Source of the DNA: Actinophytocola sp049647105
GTDB lineage: Bacteria; Actinomycetota; Actinomycetes; Mycobacteriales; Pseudonocardiaceae
Direction: 5' to 3'
NCBI RefSeq assembly: GCF_049647105.1
Contig: NZ_JBARWZ010000294.1
Span: 1-64,000 of the forward strand
DNA: 64,000 nucleotides
Numbering within the stretch: the stretch's first letter is position 1; every line of letters begins with the position of its first letter. The notes beneath the pieces were generated by a model. The model was not told the DNA's origin and did no database searches. It was given only the letters and a program-made list of their open reading frames with translations. A program made the translations under genes and the position numbers. Below are positions 8,459-16,276 of the stretch, piece by piece.

Positions 8459-8819
8459 TCACCCGCGTGTGGACGTCGCCGCCGCCCAGCTCGGCGGGCA
8501 GCCACGCGTGGATCGTGTACTCGCCGGGACTCAGATACCGGCGCAGGTTCGCGACGCCGAACCCGAACAACGTGTGCACCGGGACGGGTCCGCCCGCCTG
8601 CGAGTAGCTCACCAGGTGCAACCGGACTCCTGGCCCGCCAACGACCGGGGTGAGGTCGGCGGTCGCCTGGAACTCGCCGTCACCGATCGGGACACTGCCG
8701 GCGTTGTACGCGGCGAGCGACAGGAAGTCCTGTTCCTCCAGGTACATCGCGTTCTCGACCTCGGTGACCCACCGGGCCCCCGCGCCCTCCTCGACGTGGG
8801 TGCTGGGCTCGTCGATCAC
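8451..8819 (-). CDS. Unknown protein, second of a coupled pair
   Basis: 122 residues. The GTG start at 8819 overlaps the TGA of the preceding gene (GTGA at 8816-8819), so translation is coupled. No family is recognised. The sequence looks like a beta-rich soluble protein, with segments such as VRLHLVSYSQAG and YTIHAWLPAELGGGDVHTRVTI, and no signal peptide or membrane segment. It must act with its partner. The 3' end overlaps the convergent luciferase-family gene by 8 bp. Confidence 0.65.
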   Translation of the reverse strand: MIDEPSTHVEEGAGARWVTEVENAMYLEEQDFLSLAAYNAGSVPIGDGEFQATADLTPVVGGPGVRLHLVSYSQAGGPVPVHTLFGFGVANLRRYLSPGEYTIHAWLPAELGGGDVHTRVTI

Positions 8820-9379
8820 GGGCGGTGCTTCCGCACGGGCACCGGGCGCCACGACGGGAAGTCCTCCTCCAGCACCACGAACTCGTACGGCGACATGACC
8901 GACCCGGTGTGTGCGAACGCCACGGTGGCCCTGAAGCCGACGACCGGGCCGTCGGGCCGGGCCCGTCCGGACGGGAACGCGATCCGCACGTCGCCGGTGT
9001 TGTCGCCGACGGCCGGGTTGTTCCAGTACAGGAGGACGTGTGCCTGCTCGGGCGCGCCGATGGCGAAGCGGCACCAGCCCTCGTCACCGGTGAGGATCGA
9101 GTTGGGCGTCTCTCCTGACAGGAACGTGCCGGTCGCACCCGGCTCGATCCGGTTCGGCGGCAGGATCTTCAGCGAGCCGCTGCCGTCCTTGCCTGGCCGG
9201 GTCCAGTCCCCAGGGCCCTCGCGCACCTCCTCGATGAACAACAGCGCGTGCCGCGTCCGGTTGACGACGGTGACGGCGGTGGAGTTCCTGGCGTCGAGCA
9301 GGTCCGTCAGCCCGATGCCGAGCTTGTTGGCGAGCTCGGCGTACTCGGGGAGATCGAGAAGTTCCCGCTGACTGCCCAT
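8816..9379 (-). CDS. Unknown beta-rich protein, weakly aegerolysin-like
   Basis: 187 residues from the ATG at 9379 (MGSQRELLDLPEYAEL). After a short helical N-terminus comes a beta-rich region with TAVTVVNRTRHALLF, LPPNRIEPGATGTFLSG and HVLLYWNNPAVGDN. An early 'VVN-T' strand, a Pro-Gly turn and a late L-Y-W-x-x-P element recall aegerolysin/actinoporin-like membrane-binding beta-sandwiches. The resemblance is short and I would not rely on it. The gene is coupled by GTGA overlap to the following unknown gene. No signal peptide is seen. Confidence 0.6.
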   Translation of the reverse strand: MGSQRELLDLPEYAELANKLGIGLTDLLDARNSTAVTVVNRTRHALLFIEEVREGPGDWTRPGKDGSGSLKILPPNRIEPGATGTFLSGETPNSILTGDEGWCRFAIGAPEQAHVLLYWNNPAVGDNTGDVRIAFPSGRARPDGPVVGFRATVAFAHTGSVMSPYEFVVLEEDFPSWRPVPVRKHRP

Positions 9380-9495
9380 GCCCACCAGAGTGGGGCCTGA
9401 CCCGGGCGCGTGAACCGAGCATCGGTGCGGCCTTTGGGGCAGTCTCCGCGCGCCGCAACTGTCAAAGTGCGCACCGACCGCGCCAACGGTGTACA

Positions 9496-9506
9496 CAGTG
9501 ACACTG
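9496..9506. promoter_or_regulatory. Small palindrome upstream of the NCS1 permease
   Basis: CAGTGACACTG is a perfect 5-1-5 inverted repeat 34 bp before the permease start. It shares the ACAGTG core with the two repeats between pucR and the aminotransferase gene. It may be a third site for the same regulator. The match is short, so the call is tentative. Confidence 0.3.
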
Positions 9507-9539
9507 CCTCGGGAGATCGTCGCGCCCCACGATCCCAAG

Positions 9540-11090
9540 ATGGCACTCACGACCACCAGCCCTGACGGCCGGGTCGACCTGGCGGACCACTCGGCCATCG
9601 CGGACAGTCCCTTCTACAACCCCGAACTCGCCCCAGTGCCGGTGGCGGAGCGCAACTGGACCACGTACAACTACTTCGCGCTGTGGATGGGCATGGCCCA
9701 CAACATCCCCAGCTACCTGCTGGCCTCCGGGCTCATCGCGCTCGGCATGGACTGGGCGCAGGCGCTGCTCACCATCACGCTCGGCAACATCATCGTGCTC
9801 GTCCCGATGCTGCTGAACAGCCACGCTGGCACCCGCTACGGCATCCCGTTCCCGGTGTTCGCGCGGGCGTTCTACGGCGTGCGCGGGGCCAACCTGGCGG
9901 CCCTGCTCCGGGCGTTCATCGCCTGCGGGTGGTTCGGCATCCAGACCTGGGTGGGTGGTCAGGCGATCTACGTGATCGTCGGCAAGCTCACCGGGGACGG
10001 CTGGACAGGCGCGTCGGTGGTCGGCGGGCAGCCGATCACGCTGTGGATCTCCTTCGCCGTGTTCTGGGTGATCCAGATGCTGATCATCTGGCGGGGCATG
10101 GAGGCGGTACGCAGGTTCGAGAACTGGACGGCGCCCCTGGTGACCGTCGGTTTCCTGATCCTGCTGGCGTACGTGCTGGTCAAGGCGGGTGGCCTCGGGC
10201 CGATCCTGTCGCAGCCATCGCGGCTTGGCTGGGGCGCCGACTTCTGGCAGGTGTTCGCGCCGTCGCTGATGGGCATGATCGCGTTCTGGGCGACGCTGTC
10301 GCTGAACATGCCGGACTTCACCCGGTTCGGTGGCTCCCAGCGCAAGCAGGTCCGCGGGCAGATCCTCGGCCTGCCGACCACGATGACCTTCATCGCGATC
10401 GTCGCGATCCTGACCACCTCGGGCGGCGCGGTGCTGTTCGGCGAGGTGATCTGGGACCCTGCGACACTCGCGGCCCGCTTCTCCTCCCCGGTGGTCGTGG
10501 TGGTGGCGCTGGTCGCGCTGGTGCTCGCGACGATCTCGGCGAACCTGGCGGCGAACGTCGTGAGTCCGTCGTACGACTTCTCGAACGCGTTCCCGAAGAA
10601 GATCACCTTCGCGCTCGGCGGGCTGATCACCGGTGTCATCGGCATCGTCATCCAGCCGTGGCGGCTGCTCGCCAACGCGGACGTCTACATCAACGGATGG
10701 CTCGGGTTCTACGGCGGCGTGCTCGGCGCGGTCGCGGGCGTCCTGGTCTCCGGGTACTGGCTGCGGGCCCGCACCAACCTCGCGTTGGAGGACCTCTACA
10801 CCAAGCGCGGCCGGTACTGGTTCACCGGCGGGTGGAACATCCCCGCCCTGGTCGCGACGCTGGTCGGCGCGCTGCTGGCGGTCGGCGGCGCGCACAGCGC
10901 GTCGGGCAACCCGTTCCCGGTGGACGGCCTGATCCCGTTCTTGAAGGATTTGTACAACTACAGCTGGGTCGTCGGATTGGTGGCAGCATCGGTCGTGTAC
11001 CTGCTGCTGACCGCTCGGTCGGCATCGCAACAGTCGCGGGATAGTTCACCGGCACCCGAGCCGGTGACGGAAGGAGAGGCAGTTGTCTGA
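9540..11090 (+). CDS. NCS1-family nucleobase/hydantoin permease
   Basis: 516 residues from the ATG at 9540 (MALTTTSPDG); a GTG 51 bp upstream is also in frame. The NCS1 signature is clear: NPELAPVPVAERNWTTYNYF, then WMGMAHNIPSYLLAS, GTRYGIPFPVFARAFYG, ACGWFGIQTWVGG and SLNMPDFTRF. About twelve hydrophobic segments are visible, the number expected for this cation-symporter family. It imports uracil, allantoin, hydantoin or a related base across the cytoplasmic membrane. Its 3' end overlaps the beta-ureidopropionase start by 8 bp. Together with dihydropyrimidinase downstream, this makes uracil, dihydrouracil or hydantoin the likely cargo. Confidence 0.9.
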   Translation: MALTTTSPDGRVDLADHSAIADSPFYNPELAPVPVAERNWTTYNYFALWMGMAHNIPSYLLASGLIALGMDWAQALLTITLGNIIVLVPMLLNSHAGTRYGIPFPVFARAFYGVRGANLAALLRAFIACGWFGIQTWVGGQAIYVIVGKLTGDGWTGASVVGGQPITLWISFAVFWVIQMLIIWRGMEAVRRFENWTAPLVTVGFLILLAYVLVKAGGLGPILSQPSRLGWGADFWQVFAPSLMGMIAFWATLSLNMPDFTRFGGSQRKQVRGQILGLPTTMTFIAIVAILTTSGGAVLFGEVIWDPATLAARFSSPVVVVVALVALVLATISANLAANVVSPSYDFSNAFPKKITFALGGLITGVIGIVIQPWRLLANADVYINGWLGFYGGVLGAVAGVLVSGYWLRARTNLALEDLYTKRGRYWFTGGWNIPALVATLVGALLAVGGAHSASGNPFPVDGLIPFLKDLYNYSWVVGLVAASVVYLLLTARSASQQSRDSSPAPEPVTEGEAVV

Positions 11091-11925
11091 GATCGTCAGG
11101 GCGGCACTGGTTCAGCAGCGCTGGACCGGTGACAAGGAGTCGATGATCGCGAACGCGGTCACCCACATCGGTACCGCCGCGTCGCAGGGCGCGCAGGTGG
11201 TGTGCCTGCAGGAGCTGTTCTACGGGCCGTACTTCTGCCAGGTGCAGGACGCCGACTACTACTCCTACACCGAGCAGATCCCGGACGGGCCGACCACACA
11301 GCTCATGTGCGAGCTGGCCGACCAGCACAACGTCGTGCTGGTCGTGCCGATGTACGAGCAGGAGCAGCCGGGTGTCTACTACAACACCGCGGCCGTGATC
11401 GACGCCGACGGGACCTACCTCGGCAAGCATCGCAAGAACCACATTCCGCAGGTCAAGGGGTTCTGGGAGAAGTTCTACTTCCGGCCGGGCAACCTCGGCT
11501 ACCCGGTCTTCGACACCGCGGTCGGCAAGATCGGCGTGTACATCTGCTACGAGCGGCACTTCCCGGAGGGCTGGCGCGCGCTCGGCCTCGGTGGCGCGCG
11601 GATCGTGTTCAACCCGTCGGCGACCTCGCGCGGGCTGTCGGAGTACCTGTGGCGGCTGGAGCAGCCCGCCGCGGCGGTGGCGAACGAGTACTACGTTGGT
11701 GCCATCAACCGGGTGGGCGTGGAACCGCTGGGCGACAACGACTTCTACGGACAGTCGTACTTCGCGGACCCGCGTGGCCAGCTCGTGGACGGCGCGGCGT
11801 CGGACAGCGAGGAAGAGGTCATCGTGCGTGACCTCGACATGGGCAAGCTGACCGAGGTGCGCGACCTGTGGCAGTTCTATCGCGACCGCCGCCCGGACAC
11901 GTACGACTCGCTGACCGGGGCGTGA
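11083..11925 (+). CDS. pydC: Beta-ureidopropionase (N-carbamoyl-beta-alanine amidohydrolase)
   Basis: 280 residues, nitrilase superfamily. The catalytic triad is visible as Glu in CLQELFYGPYF, Lys in KHRKNHIPQ and Cys in GVYICYERHFPEGWR. That last motif, with YERHFPEGWRALGL, is typical of beta-ureidopropionases and N-carbamoyl-amino-acid amidohydrolases. The enzyme hydrolyses N-carbamoyl-beta-alanine to beta-alanine, CO2 and ammonia. The start is TTG at 11083, chosen because AAGGAGAGG lies 4 bp upstream; it overlaps the permease stop. It is followed 2 bp later by dihydropyrimidinase, whose product is its substrate. Confidence 0.9.
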   Translation: MSEIVRAALVQQRWTGDKESMIANAVTHIGTAASQGAQVVCLQELFYGPYFCQVQDADYYSYTEQIPDGPTTQLMCELADQHNVVLVVPMYEQEQPGVYYNTAAVIDADGTYLGKHRKNHIPQVKGFWEKFYFRPGNLGYPVFDTAVGKIGVYICYERHFPEGWRALGLGGARIVFNPSATSRGLSEYLWRLEQPAAAVANEYYVGAINRVGVEPLGDNDFYGQSYFADPRGQLVDGAASDSEEEVIVRDLDMGKLTEVRDLWQFYRDRRPDTYDSLTGA

Positions 11926-11927
11926 CG

Positions 11928-13316
11928 ATGACGCGGACCCTGATCAGGAACGGGACGGTCGTCAACGCGGACGGCGTGCTCTCGGCGGACGTGCTGGTGG
12001 ACGGCGAGAAGATCGTCGCCGTCACCGCACCGGGTGTGTTCACCGAGGCCGACTCGATCATCGAGGCCGACGGGAAGTACGTGCTGCCGGGCGGGATCGA
12101 CGCGCACACGCACATGGAGATGCCGTTCGGCGGGACGTTCTCGGCGGACACGTTCTTCACCGGCACCCGGGCGGCCGCGTGGGGCGGCACGACGACGATC
12201 ATCGACTTCGCCGTGCAGGCCAAGGGCACCTCGCTGCTGTCGACGCTGGACAAGTGGCACGAGAAGGCCGACGGGCACTGCGCCATCGACTACGGCTTCC
12301 ACATGATCGTCTCCGACGTCAACGACCAGTCGTTGAAGGAGATGGAGAGCTGCATCGACGCTGGCGTGAACAGCTTCAAGATGTTCATGGCCTACCCTGG
12401 CGTGTTCTACGCGACCGACGGCGAGATCCTGCGTGCGATGCAGAAGGCGACCGAGACCGGGTCGATGATCATGATGCACGCGGAGAACGGCATCGCGATC
12501 GACGAGCTGGTGGCGCAGGCCATCGCGTCCGGCCGGACGGACCCGGTGGAGCACGGCCTGACCAGGCCGCCGGAGCTGGAGGGCGAGGCGACGTCGCGGG
12601 CCATCCAGCTCGCGAAGGTCACCGGCGCGCCGCTCTACATCGTGCACCTGTCGGCGTCGCAGGCCCTCGCGGCGGTGGCGGAGGCGAGGAACACCGGCCA
12701 GAACGTGTTCGCGGAGACGTGCCCGCAGTACCTGTACCTGTCCATCGAGGACCTGGCCAAGCCGGACTTCGAGGGGTCGAAGTACGTGGCGTCGCCGCCG
12801 CTGCGGCCCAAGGAGCACCAGGCCGACCTGTGGCGCGGCCTGCGGACCAACGACCTGTCGGTGGTGTCGACCGACCACTGCCCGTTCTGCTTCAAGGACC
12901 AGAAGGAGCTGGGCCGCGGGGACTTCTCCAAGATCCCCAACGGGATTCCCGGCGTCGAGCACCGGATGGACCTGCTGCACCAGGGTGTCGTGGCCGGTGA
13001 GCTGTCGCTGCGGCGGTGGGTCGAGGTGTCGTCGGCGACGCCGGCGCGGATGTTCGGGCTGTACCCGCGCAAGGGCGTGATCGCGGCGGGCGCGGACGCG
13101 GACATCGTGGTGTACGACCCGGTCAAGCAGCACACGCTCGGCGTGGACACCCATCACATGGCGGTGGACTACTCGGCCTACGAGGGCATGTCGATCACCG
13201 GTGGTGTGTCGACCGTGCTGTCGCGGGGCTCGGTGGTGATCGACGGCGGGGAGTTCCACGGGTCGGAGGGCCACGGGAAGTTCCTGTCGCGCGAGCTGTC
13301 GCAGTATCTAGTCTGA
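11928..13316 (+). CDS. hydA: Dihydropyrimidinase / D-hydantoinase
   Basis: 462 residues from the ATG at 11928 (MTRTLIRNGTVVNADG), the usual length of cyclic amidohydrolases. Metal ligands are visible: H-x-H in GIDAHTHMEMPF, the carboxylated lysine in SFKMFMAYPG, His in MHAENG and IVHLSA, and Asp in SVVSTDHCPF. It opens 5,6-dihydrouracil (or hydantoins) to N-carbamoyl-beta-alanine (or N-carbamoyl amino acids). It sits 2 bp after beta-ureidopropionase, so the two act in sequence. Annotated 'hydantoinases' in such clusters are usually dihydropyrimidinases in vivo. Confidence 0.93.
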   Translation: MTRTLIRNGTVVNADGVLSADVLVDGEKIVAVTAPGVFTEADSIIEADGKYVLPGGIDAHTHMEMPFGGTFSADTFFTGTRAAAWGGTTTIIDFAVQAKGTSLLSTLDKWHEKADGHCAIDYGFHMIVSDVNDQSLKEMESCIDAGVNSFKMFMAYPGVFYATDGEILRAMQKATETGSMIMMHAENGIAIDELVAQAIASGRTDPVEHGLTRPPELEGEATSRAIQLAKVTGAPLYIVHLSASQALAAVAEARNTGQNVFAETCPQYLYLSIEDLAKPDFEGSKYVASPPLRPKEHQADLWRGLRTNDLSVVSTDHCPFCFKDQKELGRGDFSKIPNGIPGVEHRMDLLHQGVVAGELSLRRWVEVSSATPARMFGLYPRKGVIAAGADADIVVYDPVKQHTLGVDTHHMAVDYSAYEGMSITGGVSTVLSRGSVVIDGGEFHGSEGHGKFLSRELSQYLV

Positions 13317-13328
13317 TTGGGGTTCGGC

Positions 13329-14327
13329 ATGGACTTCGGTGTGGTGCTGCAGACGGACCCGCCAGCGTCGGCGGTCGTGGACCTGATGGTTTCGGCCGAG
13401 CAGCAAGGTTTCACGTACGGGTGGACATTTGACTCGGTCGTGTTGTGGCAGGAACCGTTCGTCATCTACTCACAGATTCTCGCTGCGACCGAACGCCTGG
13501 TCGTAGGGCCGATGGTGACCAACCCGTCCACTCGCGACTGGTCGGTCACCGCGTCACTGTTCGCAACCTTGAACGACATGTACGGCAACCGAACGGTGTG
13601 CGGCATCGGCCGTGGTGACTCCGCGCGACGGGTCATCGGGCAGAAGCCGGCGTCGTTGTCGGTGCTGCGTGATTCCATCCACGCGATCCGCGATCTCGCG
13701 GAAGGACGGGAGGTTTCACTTCATGGCGCACCGGTACGGATTCCGTGGGTACGGGACGGTCGGCTGGAAGTCTGGATGGCCGCGTACGGGCCGAAGGCAC
13801 TCCAGCTGGTCGGCGAGCACGCGGACGGTTTCATCCTGCAGACGGCCGACCCCGCGATCACGCGGTGGACGATCGACTCCGTTCGCGCCGCGGCCAGGGC
13901 CGCGGGGCGGGATCCCGGCGGCATCACGATGTGCGTGGCGGCGCCCGCGTACGTCGGCGATGACGTGGCGCACCAGCGCGACCAGTTGCGGTGGTTCGGC
14001 GGCATGGTCGGCAACCACGTCGCGGACCTGGTGGCCCGCTACGGCGAGTCGGGACCGGTGCCGCATGAGCTGACCGACTACATCAAGGGCCGCGAAGGCT
14101 ACGACTACGCGCACCACGGCAAGGCGGGCAACCCGTCGACGGACTTCGTCCCCGACTCGATCGTCGACCGCTTCTGCCTCGTGGGGCCCCCGTCGGCACA
14201 CGTGGACCGCCTGAACGAGCTGGCGGAACTGGGCGTGGACCAGTTCTCGCTGTACCTCATGCACGACCAGAAGGAGCAGACCCTGGCCGCATACGGATCG
14301 GAGATCATTCCGAAGCTGACCGCGTAG
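13329..14327 (+). CDS. LLM-class F420-dependent oxidoreductase of the pyrimidine locus
   Basis: 332 residues from the ATG at 13329 (MDFGVVLQTDPP), with GGGG upstream; a TTG 12 bp earlier is in frame. It is a luciferase-like TIM barrel with TYGWTFDSVVLWQEPFVIY, VGPMVTNPSTRDW, CGIGRGDSARRVIG and WMAAYGPKALQLVGEHADGF. It begins 12 bp after dihydropyrimidinase and is clearly the last gene of that operon. The RutA pyrimidine oxygenase belongs to the same superfamily. No dihydropyrimidine dehydrogenase is encoded here, so this protein is a candidate for the missing uracil-processing step. That role is inference. Confidence 0.8.
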   Translation: MDFGVVLQTDPPASAVVDLMVSAEQQGFTYGWTFDSVVLWQEPFVIYSQILAATERLVVGPMVTNPSTRDWSVTASLFATLNDMYGNRTVCGIGRGDSARRVIGQKPASLSVLRDSIHAIRDLAEGREVSLHGAPVRIPWVRDGRLEVWMAAYGPKALQLVGEHADGFILQTADPAITRWTIDSVRAAARAAGRDPGGITMCVAAPAYVGDDVAHQRDQLRWFGGMVGNHVADLVARYGESGPVPHELTDYIKGREGYDYAHHGKAGNPSTDFVPDSIVDRFCLVGPPSAHVDRLNELAELGVDQFSLYLMHDQKEQTLAAYGSEIIPKLTA

Positions 14328-14429
14328 CCCTTTTGGGGCGGCCCGGCAGGTCCGTCCGCACGCACGCTAGGCCATGTGCCACCTCCTGCCGACCCGGCAA
14401 TGTGGACGCCGGACCAGCAGGAGGTGGCG

Positions 14430-14801
14430 ATGGCCGAGCAACCAGCCGACGCGCCGCTGTCCGACGACGGGCAGTGGTGGTGGGACGGCGCCGACTGGCA
14501 GCCGGTCGAGTCGGGGCCGCAGGCCAGCTACGACCCCGGCACGACCGAGGTCGGGCAGCTGTCCGACGACGGCCAGTGGCGGTGGGACGGCACCCAGTGG
14601 CAGCCCGCGGGCGACGCGGGGGACCCGGACGCGCCGGTGGCGCTGCCGGACGACCTACGCGCGGAGATGGCCAACTTCGGGGAGTACTACCCCGAGCTGA
14701 TGGCACTCGCCAACGCCAACGACATGGAGGACTGGCTGATCAACGTCGTGGGGATCAGCCAGGAGGACGTGCCGACCGAGAACGACGAGCCGGTGGCGTG
14801 A
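14430..14801 (+). CDS. Small unknown protein with two SDDGQW-WDG repeats
   Basis: 123 residues. The ATG at 14430 is preceded by AGGAGGTGG at optimal spacing, which decides this start over earlier in-frame codons. Residues ~9-24 and ~42-57 carry two copies of a Trp-rich repeat, L-S-D-D-G-Q-W-x-W-D-G-x-x-W-Q-P, of the kind found in actinobacterial short membrane or surface proteins. The C-terminal half is acidic and helical. No catalytic motif is visible and the function is unknown. It is followed 12 bp later by a small membrane protein. Confidence 0.65.
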   Translation: MAEQPADAPLSDDGQWWWDGADWQPVESGPQASYDPGTTEVGQLSDDGQWRWDGTQWQPAGDAGDPDAPVALPDDLRAEMANFGEYYPELMALANANDMEDWLINVVGISQEDVPTENDEPVA

Positions 14802-14813
14802 GGGGCGAGTGAC

Positions 14814-15143
14814 ATGGCCTGTTTCAAGCAGTGGGTGAACCTGACCGGGTGCACGCTCGCGGGTGCCGCGGGCGGGGTCGGCATCGCGGCGTCCGGGATC
14901 ATGGAGGTCGGCTCGGTCGGCGCGCTGACCCCGGCGGCGGCCGCGACCCTGCTGGGGTCGACCCTCGCGCTGCTGTCCGCCATGGCGTTCGCCATCGGCT
15001 ACGGCATCGACCTCGCCGAGTGCTACGAGGCGAACGGCAGGCACGACGCCGCGGCACGGGTGCGACAGCGGGTGAGCGCGCTGCAAGGCGAGCACGACCG
15101 CCTGTCCCAGCTAGTCGAGCGACTGCAGACGATCGCGGCCTGA
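14814..15143 (+). CDS. Small two-helix membrane protein with C-terminal coiled coil
   Basis: 109 residues. Residues ~12-30 and ~38-62 are Gly/Ala-rich hydrophobic segments that could form a hairpin in the membrane. Residues ~74-107 are charged and heptad-like (RVRQRVSALQGEHDRLSQLVERL), suggesting a cytoplasmic coiled coil. Two Cys occur early (MACFKQWVNLTGC). It follows the WDG-repeat gene by 12 bp and may form a unit with it. Function is unknown. Confidence 0.6.
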   Translation: MACFKQWVNLTGCTLAGAAGGVGIAASGIMEVGSVGALTPAAAATLLGSTLALLSAMAFAIGYGIDLAECYEANGRHDAAARVRQRVSALQGEHDRLSQLVERLQTIAA

Positions 15144-15183
15144 CGAGTACACGCTGGTGGAGGCGCGTCGAGGTAGCCTCGGA

Positions 15184-15708
15184 ATGCCCAGGGCCCCCAA
15201 CAGAAAGTCACGAACTGTGGCCGAACTGCACCTGTTGCCCTACGACGAGTACGTGGCCCAGCTACCGCGCAAGAGCGTGTCGGCCGGAGTGTTGATCCGG
15301 GACGACCACGGACGGGTCCTGCTGGTCGAGCCCTCGTACAAGGCCGGATGGGAAATCCCCGGAGGCGTGGTCGAAGACGGCGAAGCGCCCTGGACCACCG
15401 CCGTCCGCGAAGTGCACGAGGAGATCGGACTGGTGCGCCCGCGGGGCCGGCTGCTCCTGATCGACCACGTGCCGGCCGACAATGACACGTTGCCCGAAAG
15501 ACTCGCGTTCATCTTCGACGGTGGATCGATCGATCCCTCTGATGTTGGGCGCCTGGTGCTCAGCGCGGAGATCGCCGCCGCCGAGCTGTGCGACCTGCGG
15601 ACGATGCTGGAGCGGGTGAAACCGATCCTCGCTGCGCGCCTCGGCGCGGCGATCAAGGCCGCCGAAGCCGGCGTCACGGCGATGTGCGAGCGAGGCCAGG
15701 AGGTCTGA
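15184..15708 (+). CDS. NUDIX hydrolase
   Basis: 174 residues from the ATG at 15184, with GAGGT 9 bp upstream; a GTG at 15157 and another at 15217 are alternatives. The NUDIX box is complete: GGVVEDGEAPWTTAVREVHEEIGL (positions ~62-85, with R-E and E-E glutamates). It is preceded by SAGVLIRDDHGRVLLVEPSYK. It is a probable nucleoside-diphosphate-linked pyrophosphohydrolase; the substrate cannot be read from sequence. Its stop overlaps the start of a truncated XRE regulator (TGATG), so the two were once coupled. Confidence 0.85.
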   Translation: MPRAPNRKSRTVAELHLLPYDEYVAQLPRKSVSAGVLIRDDHGRVLLVEPSYKAGWEIPGGVVEDGEAPWTTAVREVHEEIGLVRPRGRLLLIDHVPADNDTLPERLAFIFDGGSIDPSDVGRLVLSAEIAAAELCDLRTMLERVKPILAARLGAAIKAAEAGVTAMCERGQEV

Positions 15709-15809
15709 TGTCGCGGTCGGCACTACCGGAGAACCTGGTGCGGCTACGCATCGCCCGGGATATGTCCCAGGAGGTGCTGGCCGGTCCCTCTCGCCACCAG
15801 CCCTCTTGA
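15708..15809 (+). pseudogene. Truncated XRE/Cro-type helix-turn-helix regulator
   Basis: The ATG at 15708 overlaps the NUDIX stop. The first ~25 residues read MSRSALPENLVRLRIARDMS, then QEVLAG, which is the first helix and turn of an XRE HTH. After codon ~25 the frame enters unrelated DNA and stops at 15809. The rest of the HTH is missing. The break coincides with the edge of the probable group II intron fragment, so the gene was cut by a mobile-element-linked rearrangement. Confidence 0.65.
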
Positions 15810-16213
15810 GGGCTGGCAGCCGTGTCGACATCCGCCTTCCCACGTTCCATGCAGAAGCCGCAGACCGGAATCGCGCCGCCTCCATGCCGGACACCGCCTG
15901 GCCAATCAACGGGCACCCGCCAGGCTCATCCCGGCGCCATTTAACCGCCCCGGTTCTGATGTCAGCTGCTTGTTTCGACACGTCAACAGCGGTTCGCTCG
16001 CGCTCGCCTTCCCGGTCCCCACCCGACACGCTCCACGGCGTGCCTTCTCCTCAACGCTCACCACGACGGTCTTCAGCCAACGCAGCTTGAGGTGGTTTGA
16101 AGCCTCCCCCGCAGGACGGCTCCGAAGGGCCACAAACCTTCATCTCCTGCACAGCACCACATCCAGCAAGGTCACCTACCTATCCGACCTCACCTTCCGC
16201 GCTCGTGGCGCAC
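15782..16213 (-). mobile_element. Probable 5' fragment of a group II intron
   Basis: No gene is supported in this ~430 bp. Read on the minus strand it starts with GTGCGCC at 16213, the usual GUGYG 5' end of group II introns. It contains stretches I associate with actinobacterial intron 5' domains, such as CATGGAACGTGGGAAG and a CCAGCCCTC-TT-GAGGGCTGG hairpin at 15797-15816. GC drops sharply just right of 16213, as expected at an insertion boundary. The reverse transcriptase and domains V-VI are absent, and the left edge abuts the broken XRE gene. Identification is from memory of related sequences, so it is moderate at best. Confidence 0.45.
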
Positions 16214-16276
16214 TTAAACAACAAGCTCAGAGATCACGCGCTTCTTTCCCATTCTTCTACAATACAATAAATCCGA

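Noticed and set aside
15797..15816. CCAGCCCTCTTGAGGGCTGG as a transcription terminator of the NUDIX/XRE operon
   Set aside because: It lies within the probable intron fragment, where such hairpins are part of the folded RNA, and has no run of T after it.
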